The notes: generated from the letters alone by a model not told the origin. A stretch of 12,550 nucleotides of DNA from an uncultured Eubacteriales bacterium (GCA_902766085.1 CACXCH010000032.1:1-12550), one strand, 5' to 3'. Positions 1-7,403 are shown, counted from the first letter of the stretch. Numbers and translations: made by a program.

Positions 1-2079
1 ATTTTCGTCTATTCCTGAGAAGTTGTTATAATCATTTGCTAAGTCTTTAAGTGCTTCTGCTCTTTCTTTTAAGTCTTTTACATCTCCGTTGATGTAATTT
101 GCTATTTTTTTGATTCCATCTTCGTTAAATTCTGTCATTCCATCTGATAGTTCTTGTGTTCCAGTTGATAGTGCTTCTGTGCCATTGTTTAATTGTTCAA
201 GTCCATCTGTTAGTTCTCCTAAGCCGTCTGCTAATGTGTCCATACTTGATGCTACTTGCTTTAGAGCTTCTGTTTTTACGGCGTCTGCTACTTGAGATGC
301 TACTGTTTCTCCAACTTGTTGTCCAACACTTGATGCTACTGCTTGTGCAGTTTCATAAGCTGTTGTTTCTGCTATTTGTTTTGCACTTGCCATTGCTCCT
401 GCTTCTATTGTAGCTTTTTTAGCTTCTATTCCCATATCTGCTGCTTTTATAATTGTGTCTTTTTGAGCTTCTATTGCACTGTCGGCATTGGCTATTATTG
501 TCTCTTTTTTACTTTCTATTGTTTTGTCTGCATTGGCTATTATTGTTTCTTTTTGGCTTTCTATTGTTTTATCAGCATTGGCTATTATTGTTTCTTTTTG
601 GCTTTCTATTGTTTTGTCTGCATTGGCTTTTATTGTTTTTTCTTGAGCTTCGATTGTACTATTTGAAGCATTCTTTATTGTATCTTGGTCAATTGAAGAA
701 ACTAATTCATTATAAACTTCTGTTGATATGATATTATTTTTTAATAAATTATCATAAACACTTTTTGTCGTTGATACTGCTGTTGTTCCTGCTATTTGTT
801 TTGCTGTACTATATGCTGTTTCTTCTGCTGTTTGCTTTGCTGTATTATATGCTGTTTCTTCTGCTACCTGTTTTGCTGTTGATATTGCTGTTTCCTCAGC
901 TACTTGTTTTGCTGTGTTATATGCAGTTTCTTCTGCTACTTGCTTTGCTGTTGATATTGCTGTTGCTTCAGCAATTTGTTTTGCTGTTGCAACCATTTGT
1001 GATTTTATCACAGCAGATTGACTCTCTATTCCACTATCTGCCGTTTGTTTTATTGAGCTTTCTTGTGATACTATTCCTGCTTTTGCACTTTTTGCACTGC
1101 TTTGTCCTATTGATTCAATTTGTGATTGTTTTAGTGCTGATGATTTGTCATTTACTAGGCTGTTTCTTGATTCTTCAACAGCAAGTTTTATTGTATTTGC
1201 TCCTGATAATGCTGAACTCATTCCAGTTTTTAATTGTGATGCTCCTTCATTTACTTGATTTGCACCATCAACTAATTTGTTGCTTGCGTTTTGTAATTCA
1301 TTTGCTTTGTCAAAAATTTCATCCATATCGTTAAATATATCTAAATCAGCTTCTTCAATTAGCTTTGGTGTTACATAAGAAATAATGTTGTTCATTTCAA
1401 AATCTGTTGCATCCATTTCAAAGGTTATTGAATCTGGAATATCAACATCTGATTTTGATAAGTCCAAACTTTCTTGTAATCCTGGTAATGCCATTCCTAT
1501 TGCAATTGCATTTTTTCCATTGTCAACAACTTTTCCTTTGGTTACTGTAATATTTTCATTATTGTCTTTGTTTATCAATAGACCTGCAACTACAATAAAT
1601 GGAGTATACATTTTTTGTGTTTTACCATTTATTTTTACATTATGCTCATCTAAGTTTTCATAGTTTACAGTGATTGAAACTCTGCCTTCTTTTCCTTTTA
1701 ATTCATCTGCTGTAACTTCTTCTCCATTTAGTTTATATGTTACAGTTGTTTTTATTGGTAGTTCTTGTTCAGTGTCTCCTTGATATGATAGTGAGTTGCC
1801 ATTTGCGTTCCATACTATTTTGTTTCCATCTTGTGTAAATGTTTCATCTCCGCTTGTATTAACGATATTTAATAAATTTGATAAATCGTTAATATATTCT
1901 TCTCTTTGGTCATTTGTGATTTTGTCACTGACTATTGTAGAATAGTCTTCGTTGTTTCCATTAATTTTGGAATAAACAACTTCGTCTTTGCTAGCAGCAA
2001 ACACTGGCATAGTGTATAGAGCTAATGTTCCAGTAAGTACTGCAGCAACAACTTTTTTACTTAAATCAAACTTTCTCAT
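1..2079 (-). CDS. Secreted/envelope coiled-coil protein with LxxG heptads and two tandem repeat blocks, partial (C-terminus outside window)
   Basis: The reading frame is open from ATG at 2079 to the left edge (693 codons), so the C-terminus is missing. A good ribosome site (GAAAGGAAG) precedes the ATG. Residues 1-28 are a typical signal peptide: a basic start, a hydrophobic core and VFA before the likely cleavage site. Residues about 30-250 look globular. Two stretches have Leu-x-x-Gly units spaced by seven residues (about 255-300, and again near 600-640, e.g. LEQLNNG, TEALSTG), the pattern of the YhgE/Pip-like 'xxxLxxG' heptad families. Between them lie Ala/Lys/Glu/Gln-rich helical repeats of 12 and 15 residues. 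The gene follows the MMPL transporter on the same strand after 197 bases with no clear terminator, so co-transcription is likely. I infer an extracytoplasmic rod-like partner of the transporter. The exact role is unknown; a C-terminal membrane anchor could lie outside the window. Confidence 0.85.
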   Translation of the reverse strand, partial: MRKFDLSKKVVAAVLTGTLALYTMPVFAASKDEVVYSKINGNNEDYSTIVSDKITNDQREEYINDLSNLLNIVNTSGDETFTQDGNKIVWNANGNSLSYQGDTEQELPIKTTVTYKLNGEEVTADELKGKEGRVSITVNYENLDEHNVKINGKTQKMYTPFIVVAGLLINKDNNENITVTKGKVVDNGKNAIAIGMALPGLQESLDLSKSDVDIPDSITFEMDATDFEMNNIISYVTPKLIEEADLDIFNDMDEIFDKANELQNASNKLVDGANQVNEGASQLKTGMSSALSGANTIKLAVEESRNSLVNDKSSALKQSQIESIGQSSAKSAKAGIVSQESSIKQTADSGIESQSAVIKSQMVATAKQIAEATAISTAKQVAEETAYNTAKQVAEETAISTAKQVAEETAYNTAKQTAEETAYSTAKQIAGTTAVSTTKSVYDNLLKNNIISTEVYNELVSSIDQDTIKNASNSTIEAQEKTIKANADKTIESQKETIIANADKTIESQKETIIANADKTIESKKETIIANADSAIEAQKDTIIKAADMGIEAKKATIEAGAMASAKQIAETTAYETAQAVASSVGQQVGETVASQVADAVKTEALKQVASSMDTLADGLGELTDGLEQLNNGTEALSTGTQELSDGMTEFNEDGIKKIANYINGDVKDLKERAEALKDLANDYNNFSGIDEN
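427..651 (-). repeat. Five tandem 45-base coding repeats (15 residues each)
   Basis: Inside the secreted coiled-coil gene, five in-frame units have the consensus ESQKETIIANADKTI. A sixth, degenerate unit (starting EAKKATIEAG) follows to about base 382. The middle units are almost identical at DNA level, which suggests recent expansion by slippage or unequal recombination. The Ala/Ile spacing fits a long amphipathic helix or coiled coil. Confidence 0.9.
775..990 (-). repeat. Six tandem 36-base coding repeats (12 residues each)
   Basis: Inside the same gene, six in-frame units have the consensus STAKQVAEETAY. The last position alternates between Tyr and Ile/Val, and the first between Ser, Asn and Ala. 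The period differs from the 45-base block next to it, so the two arrays expanded separately. Both are purely coding; no spacers are present. Confidence 0.9.
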
Positions 2080-2276
2080 ATTTTCTTCCTTTCTTTTATA
2101 TAAGTTTTATTTTTTTACATAGTAATTTTGTTTTGAAAAATAAACAGTTTATAATTATTTTTTATTCTAGCTTAGTGTTGTTCTTAAGCTTTTTATTGAT
2201 TTTTTGTTTATGTTTTTTTGTTTAGAGTCTATAGGTTGAAAACTTTTACTTGTGTTTTTCAATAATTCAGTTTATA

Positions 2277-4346
2277 TTAATTTGTAATTTTCGTCATTCC
2301 TGCAGTTGTTTTGCAAATTAGTTTATCAAATGTTATTAAAAATGCTGGTAAAACTGTGATTACAACTGCCATACTGATTAATGCTCCTCTTGCCATCAAT
2401 ATACATAATGATCCAATTAATTCAATATCTGAATATACTCCTACTCCAAATGTTGCTCCAAAGAAGCATAGAGCACTTGTTACTATTGAGTTTATTGATG
2501 TTCCTAATGCATAATCAATAGCTTCATTTTTTGTTTTTCCGCTCTTTCTTTGTGTTATATATTTTGTAGTTATTAGTATTGCATAATCAATTGTTGCTCC
2601 TAGTTGAATTGTTCCAATTACTATTGATGCTACAAATGGTAATGTTGTATTTGTATAGCTTGAAATACCCATATTTATGAATATTGCAAATTCGATTGCA
2701 AACATTAGTAATACTGGTAAACTTGCAGATTTTAATACGAATATCATTATTACGAATATTATAGCAATTGATACCCAGTTTACACTGTTAAAGTCGTGAT
2801 TACTGATTTCAACTAGGTCGTTCATTAATGGTCCTTCTCCTGCTAGAATTGCATTTTCGTCGTACTGTTTAATAATTGTGTTGATGTCAGATATTTGCTT
2901 ATTTAGTTCATCTGTTGCTAGTTCATAATCTGAGTTTATAATTATCATTTGATATTTGTCTGTTATGAAAATATCTTTTATGTCCTTAGGTAATGCATCA
3001 ACTGGAATATTTGTTCCTGCTAGAGTTGAATAGCTTATTGACCAAGATATTCCGTCGAGATTGTTTATCTTGTCAATCATTTCTTCTACTTTGTATTGAG
3101 GCATATCTTTGTCAACTAATAGTAAATCAGTTGTTACGATTCCATATTTTTCTTTTAATTCATTGTTTGCTTGAACACTTAATAGGCTATTGGGTAATGA
3201 GCTATCTAGGTTATAATAAACTTTTACATTTTTGTATCCCCATATTGCAAATGGTAGCATTATTACAAATATCACTAGTATTGCTTTGTAATGTTTGATA
3301 TTGAAATCTTTTAGGTGTTTGAATTTTGGTAGTAAAGGTTTATGACGTGTTTTTTCAATTAGTTTGTCAAATGCTAAGATTAATGCTGGTAAAACTGTGA
3401 TTACACAAATTAGTCCAAATAAAACACCTTTTGCCATTACTATTCCTATGTCTCTACCTAGAGTTAGTCTCATACTGCATAGTGCTAAGAAACCTGCAAT
3501 TGTAGTTGTTGCACTTCCTATTACTGATGTCATTGTTGAGGCTATGGCATTTGCCATTGCTTCTTCTTTGTCCTTGCCTGATTCCTTTTCTTGTAAATAG
3601 CTGTGATAAAGGAATATTGCGAAGTCCATTGTAACACCTAATTGAAGTACTGCACTTATTGCTTTTGTAATATAAGAAATCTCTCCTAAAAATACGTTTG
3701 TTCCCATATTATATAAAATTGCAATTCCTATATTTAAGAGTAACAATATTGGTGCGAAATATGAATCAAGTGCTAATTGTAATACTATTAAGCAAAGTAT
3801 AACTGCAATTATTACATATATTGCAACTTCCGCTTCTGATAAATCTCTTGTGTCAAGAAGTCCTGCTGTTACTCCACTTACTTTGCATTGTTTTCCAGTT
3901 ATATCACGCAATTTTTCAATTGTTTCCATTGAGGCATCTGATGACATTGAGTCTTTTAATGTAACCAGAATCATCGTATCTTTTCCTGAGTAAACTTTGC
4001 TTCTCAAATCCTCTGGAATTGCTTCATCAGGAATAGTTGTTCCGAGTAAATCTGCAGCACTTGCTACTGCTTTTACATTATCAATTTCTCTGATTTTATC
4101 TTCTAGCTTTAAAATATCCTTTGTTGGCATATTTTCAACTAATATAATTGAAAATGATCCTGTTCCAAAATCATTTTTTAAAATATTTTGTCCTTCTATT
4201 GTATCTAGGTCATCTGGTAGATATGACAAAATATCGTAGTTAACTCTTGTTGCTTTCATTCCAATAATTGATGGAATTAAAAGTATTAAAGCAATTACAA
4301 GAATTATGTTCCTGTATTTTGTGACAAATTTTCCGAATTTTTGCAT
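2277..4346 (-). CDS. MMPL/RND-superfamily transporter
   Basis: This 689-residue membrane protein has the two-fold architecture of MMPL (hydrophobe/amphiphile efflux-type) exporters. TM1 is at about 13-33, followed by an outside loop of about 140 residues, then a TM bundle at about 172-330. The pattern repeats with a TM at about 354-370, a second outside loop (about 372-520) and a second bundle (about 522-675). The two halves carry matching TM4-type motifs: TMDFAIFL (Asp241) and TIDYAILI (Asp587-Tyr588), the positions where MMPL proteins keep proton-relay Asp-Tyr/Phe residues. Each is followed by a Lys/Glu-rich loop and a conserved Ala-rich helix. AGGAGGT lies 10 bases before the ATG. The protein is shorter than mycobacterial MmpL proteins but in the range of Firmicute members. 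It is divergent from a TetR regulator and followed by a secreted coiled-coil protein. By family, the likely cargo is a lipid or amphiphile driven by proton influx; the substrate cannot be told from sequence. Confidence 0.93.
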   Translation of the reverse strand: MQKFGKFVTKYRNIILVIALILLIPSIIGMKATRVNYDILSYLPDDLDTIEGQNILKNDFGTGSFSIILVENMPTKDILKLEDKIREIDNVKAVASAADLLGTTIPDEAIPEDLRSKVYSGKDTMILVTLKDSMSSDASMETIEKLRDITGKQCKVSGVTAGLLDTRDLSEAEVAIYVIIAVILCLIVLQLALDSYFAPILLLLNIGIAILYNMGTNVFLGEISYITKAISAVLQLGVTMDFAIFLYHSYLQEKESGKDKEEAMANAIASTMTSVIGSATTTIAGFLALCSMRLTLGRDIGIVMAKGVLFGLICVITVLPALILAFDKLIEKTRHKPLLPKFKHLKDFNIKHYKAILVIFVIMLPFAIWGYKNVKVYYNLDSSLPNSLLSVQANNELKEKYGIVTTDLLLVDKDMPQYKVEEMIDKINNLDGISWSISYSTLAGTNIPVDALPKDIKDIFITDKYQMIIINSDYELATDELNKQISDINTIIKQYDENAILAGEGPLMNDLVEISNHDFNSVNWVSIAIIFVIMIFVLKSASLPVLLMFAIEFAIFINMGISSYTNTTLPFVASIVIGTIQLGATIDYAILITTKYITQRKSGKTKNEAIDYALGTSINSIVTSALCFFGATFGVGVYSDIELIGSLCILMARGALISMAVVITVLPAFLITFDKLICKTTAGMTKITN

Positions 4347-4385
4347 TTACCTTTTTACCTCCTATTTTTGGTATTTTTTGTTAAC

Positions 4386-4398
4386 TGACCAACGGTCA
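4386..4398. promoter_or_regulatory. Operator O1 (TetR-type palindrome)
   Basis: TGACCAACGGTCA is a perfect 5-3-5 inverted repeat (TGACC/GGTCA). It begins seven bases past the transporter -10 box and covers the expected transcription start, where a bound repressor would block initiation. It matches a second palindrome 66 bp away (centre to centre) in the same gap. Binding by the adjacent TetR protein is inferred. Confidence 0.8.
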
Positions 4399-4404
4399 TT
4401 CTCT

Positions 4405-4433
4405 ATTATAGTCTATTTTTTATCCCAAGTCAA
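4405..4433 (-). promoter_or_regulatory. Sigma-A-type promoter of the MMPL transporter
   Basis: On the minus strand TTGACT (4433-4428) is separated by exactly 17 bases from a perfect TATAAT (4410-4405). The start point would fall inside operator O1. The resulting leader to the ATG at 4346 is about 50 bases and includes the AGGAGGT ribosome site. Confidence 0.85.
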
Positions 4434-4450
4434 GTGTTTTTTATATATTA

Positions 4451-4479
4451 TTGACTATTGGTCAGTTTTGTGATATTAC
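4451..4479 (+). promoter_or_regulatory. Predicted promoter of the TetR regulator
   Basis: TTGACT (4451-4456), a 17-base spacer and TATTAC (4474-4479) with a TGA extension just before it (extended -10 type). The -35 box lies within operator O2, which would make the regulator autorepressed. The -10 match is moderate; TATACT at 4493-4498 is an alternative. Confidence 0.55.
4452..4464. promoter_or_regulatory. Operator O2 (TetR-type palindrome, one mismatch)
   Basis: TGACTATTGGTCA has the same 5-3-5 layout as O1, with TGACT in place of TGACC on one arm. It overlaps the predicted -35 box of the regulator and lies upstream of the transporter -35 box. O1 and O2 together give a site of the form TGACY-N3-GGTCA. 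Confidence 0.72.
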
Positions 4480-4548
4480 TATATTATAGATTTATACTAT
4501 GTAATGATTAAAAATGTGAAATATTATAATATATCGTAGGTGTTTTTT

Positions 4549-5322
4549 ATGAGTGAAAGTAATTTTTTTAATTTAATAAATGAAAGCAAGAAAAAAATTG
4601 GTTTTTCTAGAGGGAAAAGTTCTATTGGCAAAGGTATTTTAGGTAAAAAAAACGAAGATGAAGATTCTTTGGTTAATAGTTCTAAAATTTCAAATGCAGA
4701 AAGTAGCAATAAGCATATATGTAGTCAGAAAGATGAAATTTCAAAAAATGATAAGGAGCAGCGTATACTTGATGAAGGCTTTAAGCTTTTTACAACTCAG
4801 GGAATAAAAAATACATCTATTCAAAACATTGTTGATAAGGCTAATGTCGCTAAAGGTACTTTTTATTTATATTTTAAGGATAAGTATGAGCTTAGAGATA
4901 TTATCATTATGAAAAAGTCGAGCAAACTTTTTAATAATGCTATTGAAAAATTGCAGAAAACTAAAATCACCGATTTTTCTGATCAGATTATTTTTATAAT
5001 TGATTCTGTAATCGATGAACTTTCTAAGGATAAATTGTTGCTTCAGTTTATTTCAAAAGATTTAGGACTTGGAGTTTTTAACAAAACTATAGTTAATTTG
5101 TATTCTTATAATGAATCACAGAGTAATAGCCTTAGAAGCTTGTTTTTAAATGGAGTTAAAAGCAACAACATTAAGCTAGAAAATCCTGATGCAACTTTAT
5201 TTATGATTATTGAGCTTGTTAGTAGCACTTGTTTTACTTGTATTTTGTATAATGAACCTCTTTCGATGAAAGAATTTAAGCCAATTTTGTATAATGAAAT
5301 CAAAAAAATGATTGGAGAATAA
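4549..5322 (+). CDS. TetR/AcrR-family transcriptional repressor with basic N-terminal extension
   Basis: 257 residues from ATG 4549, chosen because TAGGTG lies six bases upstream; an in-frame GTG at 4540 is possible but overlaps that ribosome site. The DNA-binding domain is at about 68-114: RILDEGFKLFTTQGIKNTSI, then IVDKANVAKGTFYLYFKDK, the classic TetR helix-turn-helix with its TFYLYFKDK recognition end. The rest is the helical ligand-binding and dimer domain. The odd part is the first 66 residues, which precede where TetR proteins normally begin. They are Ser/Lys-rich and probably disordered, with a basic patch (KKKIGFSRGK, GKGILGKK). The gene is divergent from the MMPL transporter with two shared palindromes between, the usual layout of a local drug- or lipid-sensing repressor that controls its exporter and itself. 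The ligand is unknown. Confidence 0.93.
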   Translation: MSESNFFNLINESKKKIGFSRGKSSIGKGILGKKNEDEDSLVNSSKISNAESSNKHICSQKDEISKNDKEQRILDEGFKLFTTQGIKNTSIQNIVDKANVAKGTFYLYFKDKYELRDIIIMKKSSKLFNNAIEKLQKTKITDFSDQIIFIIDSVIDELSKDKLLLQFISKDLGLGVFNKTIVNLYSYNESQSNSLRSLFLNGVKSNNIKLENPDATLFMIIELVSSTCFTCILYNEPLSMKEFKPILYNEIKKMIGE

Positions 5323-5337
5323 TTCCAATCATTTTTT
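5302..5337 (+). terminator. Intrinsic terminator of the TetR gene (overlaps its stop codon)
   Basis: Perfect inverted repeat: AATGATTGGA (5307-5316) and TCCAATCATT (5324-5333), loop GAATAAT, flanked by an A run and six Ts. The stop codon TAA (5320-5322) sits in the loop, so the last codons of the gene form the stem. The A run also gives a U tail on the other strand, so it may work both ways. Confidence 0.85.
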
Positions 5338-5368
5338 ATTACTGGTTAATAGATTATCAAATTATAGT

Positions 5369-5412
5369 AAAAAAAACATAATATTTTATGGCTAATGAAC
5401 CATTAAATATTA
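5369..5412 (-). terminator. Intrinsic terminator of the PspC-domain gene
   Basis: AATATTTTATGG (5380-5391) pairs with CCATTAAATATT (5400-5411) with one mismatch and an 8-base loop. On the minus strand the hairpin is followed by eight Us (complement of 5369-5376). It lies about 50 bases past the stop of the minus-strand PspC gene. Confidence 0.7.
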
Positions 5413-5460
5413 CGCTTTTTAGCTTTTATTGTAAAAAAGTTATTAGTATGGAATCGTTTT

Positions 5461-5655
5461 TTAATCGATGGCATCTGGCATTACAAGTGCAAAAATAAAA
5501 TATAGAATGATCCCAGAGCCAAAGAAAAAAGCTAGAACAGCCCATATTAGTCTGACTATTGTTGAATCTATTCCAAAATATTCTGCAATTCCACCACATA
5601 CTCCGAAAATTTTTCTGTCAGTATTGCTTTTGCGTAATTTTTTTCCGTTACTCAT
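5461..5655 (-). CDS. PspC-domain membrane protein
   Basis: A 64-residue protein that is a complete stand-alone PspC domain. The cytoplasmic N-terminus carries the signature KIFGVCGGIAEYFGID. A membrane segment with a central break follows (about 37-58, IWAVLAFFFGSGIILYFIFA), then the usual end VMPDA. In proteobacteria PspC regulates the phage-shock membrane-stress response; short single-domain forms like this are common in Firmicutes, where their role is less clear. GAAGGGAGAA lies just upstream of the ATG. It is a single-gene unit between its own terminator and a 174-base gap shared with the divergent promoter at 5776-5804. I could not identify its promoter with confidence. Confidence 0.93.
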   Translation of the reverse strand: MSNGKKLRKSNTDRKIFGVCGGIAEYFGIDSTIVRLIWAVLAFFFGSGIILYFIFALVMPDAID

Positions 5656-5775
5656 ATTATATTTCTCCCTTCTTTTTTATCGGTAATATTTTCATATTTT
5701 GTACAAAATAGTATTTTTTTGTCGCTTTTTAAAGGTTTCTGTCATACGATTCTTCAATTTTTTAGTTTTTTTATA

Positions 5776-5804
5776 TTGACATATTTGTTTTAGGGCTATA
5801 TTAT
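5776..5804 (+). promoter_or_regulatory. Strong sigma-A-type promoter for a small ORF
   Basis: A perfect TTGACA (5776-5781), a 17-base spacer and TATTAT (5799-5804). It points right, away from the PspC gene, and its only target before the convergent rlmH gene is the 35-codon ORF that begins 25 bases after the -10 box. Confidence 0.8.
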
Positions 5805-5829
5805 AGATATGCAACGTGAAAGGAATCTT

Positions 5830-5937
5830 ATGGGATATTTTTTTAAAATATTATTATTTATTTCAATTTTTACTTTCGTTAGGAGATTTGTTTCAGTATT
5901 ATTTTTTAGAAGAATTGTTAAATTAATTTCAATGTAA
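5830..5937 (+). CDS. Small cationic hydrophobic protein (35 residues), function unknown
   Basis: ATG 5830 to TAA 5937. It has AAAGGA five bases before the ATG and a near-consensus promoter just upstream, which is far more support than a random short ORF would have. The peptide starts MGYFFKILLFISIFTFVRR and carries six basic residues (Lys6, Arg18, Arg19, Arg27, Arg28, Lys31) with no acidic residue. Residues 3-17 are hydrophobic; the second half is an amphipathic Arg/Phe/Val-rich stretch. I do not recognise a family. Possible roles are a small membrane regulator, a membrane-active toxin of the type I kind, or a non-coding transcript that merely contains the ORF. No convincing antisense promoter is seen. 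No strong terminator is visible downstream; only a weak A/T stem lies near 5986-6001. Confidence 0.6.
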   Translation: MGYFFKILLFISIFTFVRRFVSVLFFRRIVKLISM

Positions 5938-6034
5938 TTTATTTTCATTCTATGATTTTATTTTGAGTAGCCCCAAGAATAATTTAATAAAACCCTTTAT
6001 TTAAGTGTCATAATTTTATTATTTGCTCATAATT

Positions 6035-6514
6035 CTAATGATGATATTTTTCATTGTTATTTATTTTAAACGCTCTAAAGATTTGTTCTAGCAAAAATAC
6101 TCTTATTAATTGATGAGGAAATGTCATTTTCGAAAAACATATTCTTTCATTGCAGAAGTTTTTTATTTCTGTGTTAAGTCCTAAGGACCCGCCTATTATA
6201 AAGTTTATTGTGCTGCTAACCATTTGTATTTCTTGTATATGTTTTGCAAACTCAACTGATGTATAACTTTTTCCCGTTAAATCTAGGCAAATATTATAAT
6301 CGTTTGTGTTCAAGTTTTTCAGTAATTGTTCACTTTCTTGTTCAATTATTTGCTTTTCGATTGATTCGTTGAGCTTGTCAGGCAATGGTTTGTCTGGGTA
6401 TTCATATATATTTAGAATACAGTATTTCCCTAACCTTTTTGAATATTCGTTAATTGCTTCTTTTAGGTAATTTTCTTTAATTTTTCCAACACAATATATA
6501 TTTATATGTTCCAT
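6035..6514 (-). CDS. rlmH: 23S rRNA (pseudouridine1915-N3)-methyltransferase RlmH
   Basis: 159 residues, the usual RlmH length. It begins MEHINIYCVGKIKENYL, the conserved start of the family. The SPOUT-fold SAM-binding loop is IIGGSLGL (106-113). The conserved C-terminal run FPHQLIRVFLLEQIFRAFKI (132-151) is followed by a terminal KYHH, close to the family's YHK ending. RlmH is a dimeric SPOUT enzyme that uses S-adenosylmethionine to methylate pseudouridine 1915 in helix 69 of assembled 70S ribosomes. The start at 6514 is preferred over an in-frame ATG 15 codons upstream (6559) because GAGG lies five bases before it and the protein then begins where homologues do. It is the last gene of the murA-walJ-rlmH set, 94 bases after walJ. 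Confidence 0.96.
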   Translation of the reverse strand: MEHINIYCVGKIKENYLKEAINEYSKRLGKYCILNIYEYPDKPLPDKLNESIEKQIIEQESEQLLKNLNTNDYNICLDLTGKSYTSVEFAKHIQEIQMVSSTINFIIGGSLGLNTEIKNFCNERICFSKMTFPHQLIRVFLLEQIFRAFKINNNEKYHH

Positions 6515-6608
6515 TTTTTCCTCATTTATTAAAGTATTTGTTGAATAGATTTCTTTCATAGTTGTATTTATTTTCTTGTTAATTTGCTATTTTGTGTCTT
6601 GGCGCATA

Positions 6609-7403
6609 TTAAAGAGCTATTTGTTCAATATCTATTGAGTCATTTGGCTTATATCTATCACATACATTTAGCCTTAATTTGTCATCAAATACATTCTTTG
6701 AAATTATTTGATTCATTGTAGTTTGATATGCAAGTTCTGGTAAATTGTTTTGTTCACTCAAATGTCCTAGTGAAAAGTTTTTTACGCCTTGTTTTGTTAG
6801 TATGGAAATTGTATTTGCTGCATCCTCATTTGATAAATGTCCATTTTCTCCAAGGATTCTTCTTTTCAAACTATATGGATATTTTGAGCATTTTAACATA
6901 TCTGGTTCATAATTTGATTCAAGTAAAACATAGTTACTACCTGACAATTCGTCAATTATCCTATTTTCCATGTGTCCAATATCTGTAGCAATACTTATTT
7001 TATGGTTATTGTGATAAATGCTGAAACCGCATGGATCAGCGGCATCGTGTGGTATTGAAAATGGGAAAATTCTTAAATCATTTATCTCAAAAAATTCATT
7101 TGTATTAAAATATTTTTTTTGATTTTCTGGAATTGCTTGTTTCATCATTGTAAATGTGTGTGAATTTGCATATACATTTATATCATTGTTTTTACATAAA
7201 ACTTGCAATCCTTTTACGTGGTCAGAATGTTCATGGGTGATTATTATTGCATCAATTTGATTTAAGCTAACATTACATTCCTTAAGTCCATCTTGTATTT
7301 TTTTTGCAGTAACTCCTGCATCCACTAAAATTTTTGTATTTTCTGTCTCAACTAATGAGCAATTTCCTGAACTGCCACTATATAAATTACAAAATTTAAA
7401 CAT
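6609..7403 (-). CDS. walJ: WalJ/YycJ-type metallo-beta-lactamase-fold hydrolase
   Basis: 264 residues, full length for the WalJ (YycJ) family. The start LYSGSSGNC is typical. The metal ligands are visible: T-H57-E-H59-S-D61-H62, then H119 in SIPHDA, Asp141 in ATDIG and H214 in SLGHLSEQN; H189 lies in a conserved GHLSNEDA motif. The fold is that of a dinuclear metal phosphodiesterase or nuclease. In Bacillus-type genomes the gene sits in the walRK operon just before htrA and rlmH and has been tied to cell-wall/DNA-replication homeostasis. Here it keeps its link to rlmH, but the wal two-component genes are absent and murA takes the upstream place. It begins 55 bases after murA ends; the ribosome site is weak (AAAGAGAAA). 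Confidence 0.93.
   Translation of the reverse strand: MFKFCNLYSGSSGNCSLVETENTKILVDAGVTAKKIQDGLKECNVSLNQIDAIIITHEHSDHVKGLQVLCKNNDINVYANSHTFTMMKQAIPENQKKYFNTNEFFEINDLRIFPFSIPHDAADPCGFSIYHNNHKISIATDIGHMENRIIDELSGSNYVLLESNYEPDMLKCSKYPYSLKRRILGENGHLSNEDAANTISILTKQGVKNFSLGHLSEQNNLPELAYQTTMNQIISKNVFDDKLRLNVCDRYKPNDSIDIEQIAL

Noticed and set aside
427..990. Regular 36- and 45-base repeats that could suggest a CRISPR array
   Set aside because: The repeats are contiguous without unique spacers, stay in frame and encode a regular helical protein.
110..1663. Several open frames on the plus strand rich in Leu, Phe and Cys
   Set aside because: They lie opposite the long minus-strand coiled-coil gene, whose repeats create open frames on the other strand. 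They have no ribosome sites and biased, low-complexity composition.
2169..2190. Hairpin AGCTTA/TAAGCT followed by T-rich sequence on the plus strand
   Set aside because: There is no plus-strand gene upstream, the stem is six pairs, and on the minus strand, where the genes lie, no U run follows. It is not evidence for termination between the transporter and its partner.
2236..2262. A/T-rich inverted repeat TTGAAAA/TTTTCAA after the transporter stop
   Set aside because: Short stem, 13-base loop and no U tail on the minus strand; expected by chance in such A/T-rich DNA.
6515..6559. Longer RlmH with an upstream ATG at 6559
   Set aside because: The extra 15 residues are absent from the family pattern and the internal ATG has the better ribosome site (GAGG at five bases).
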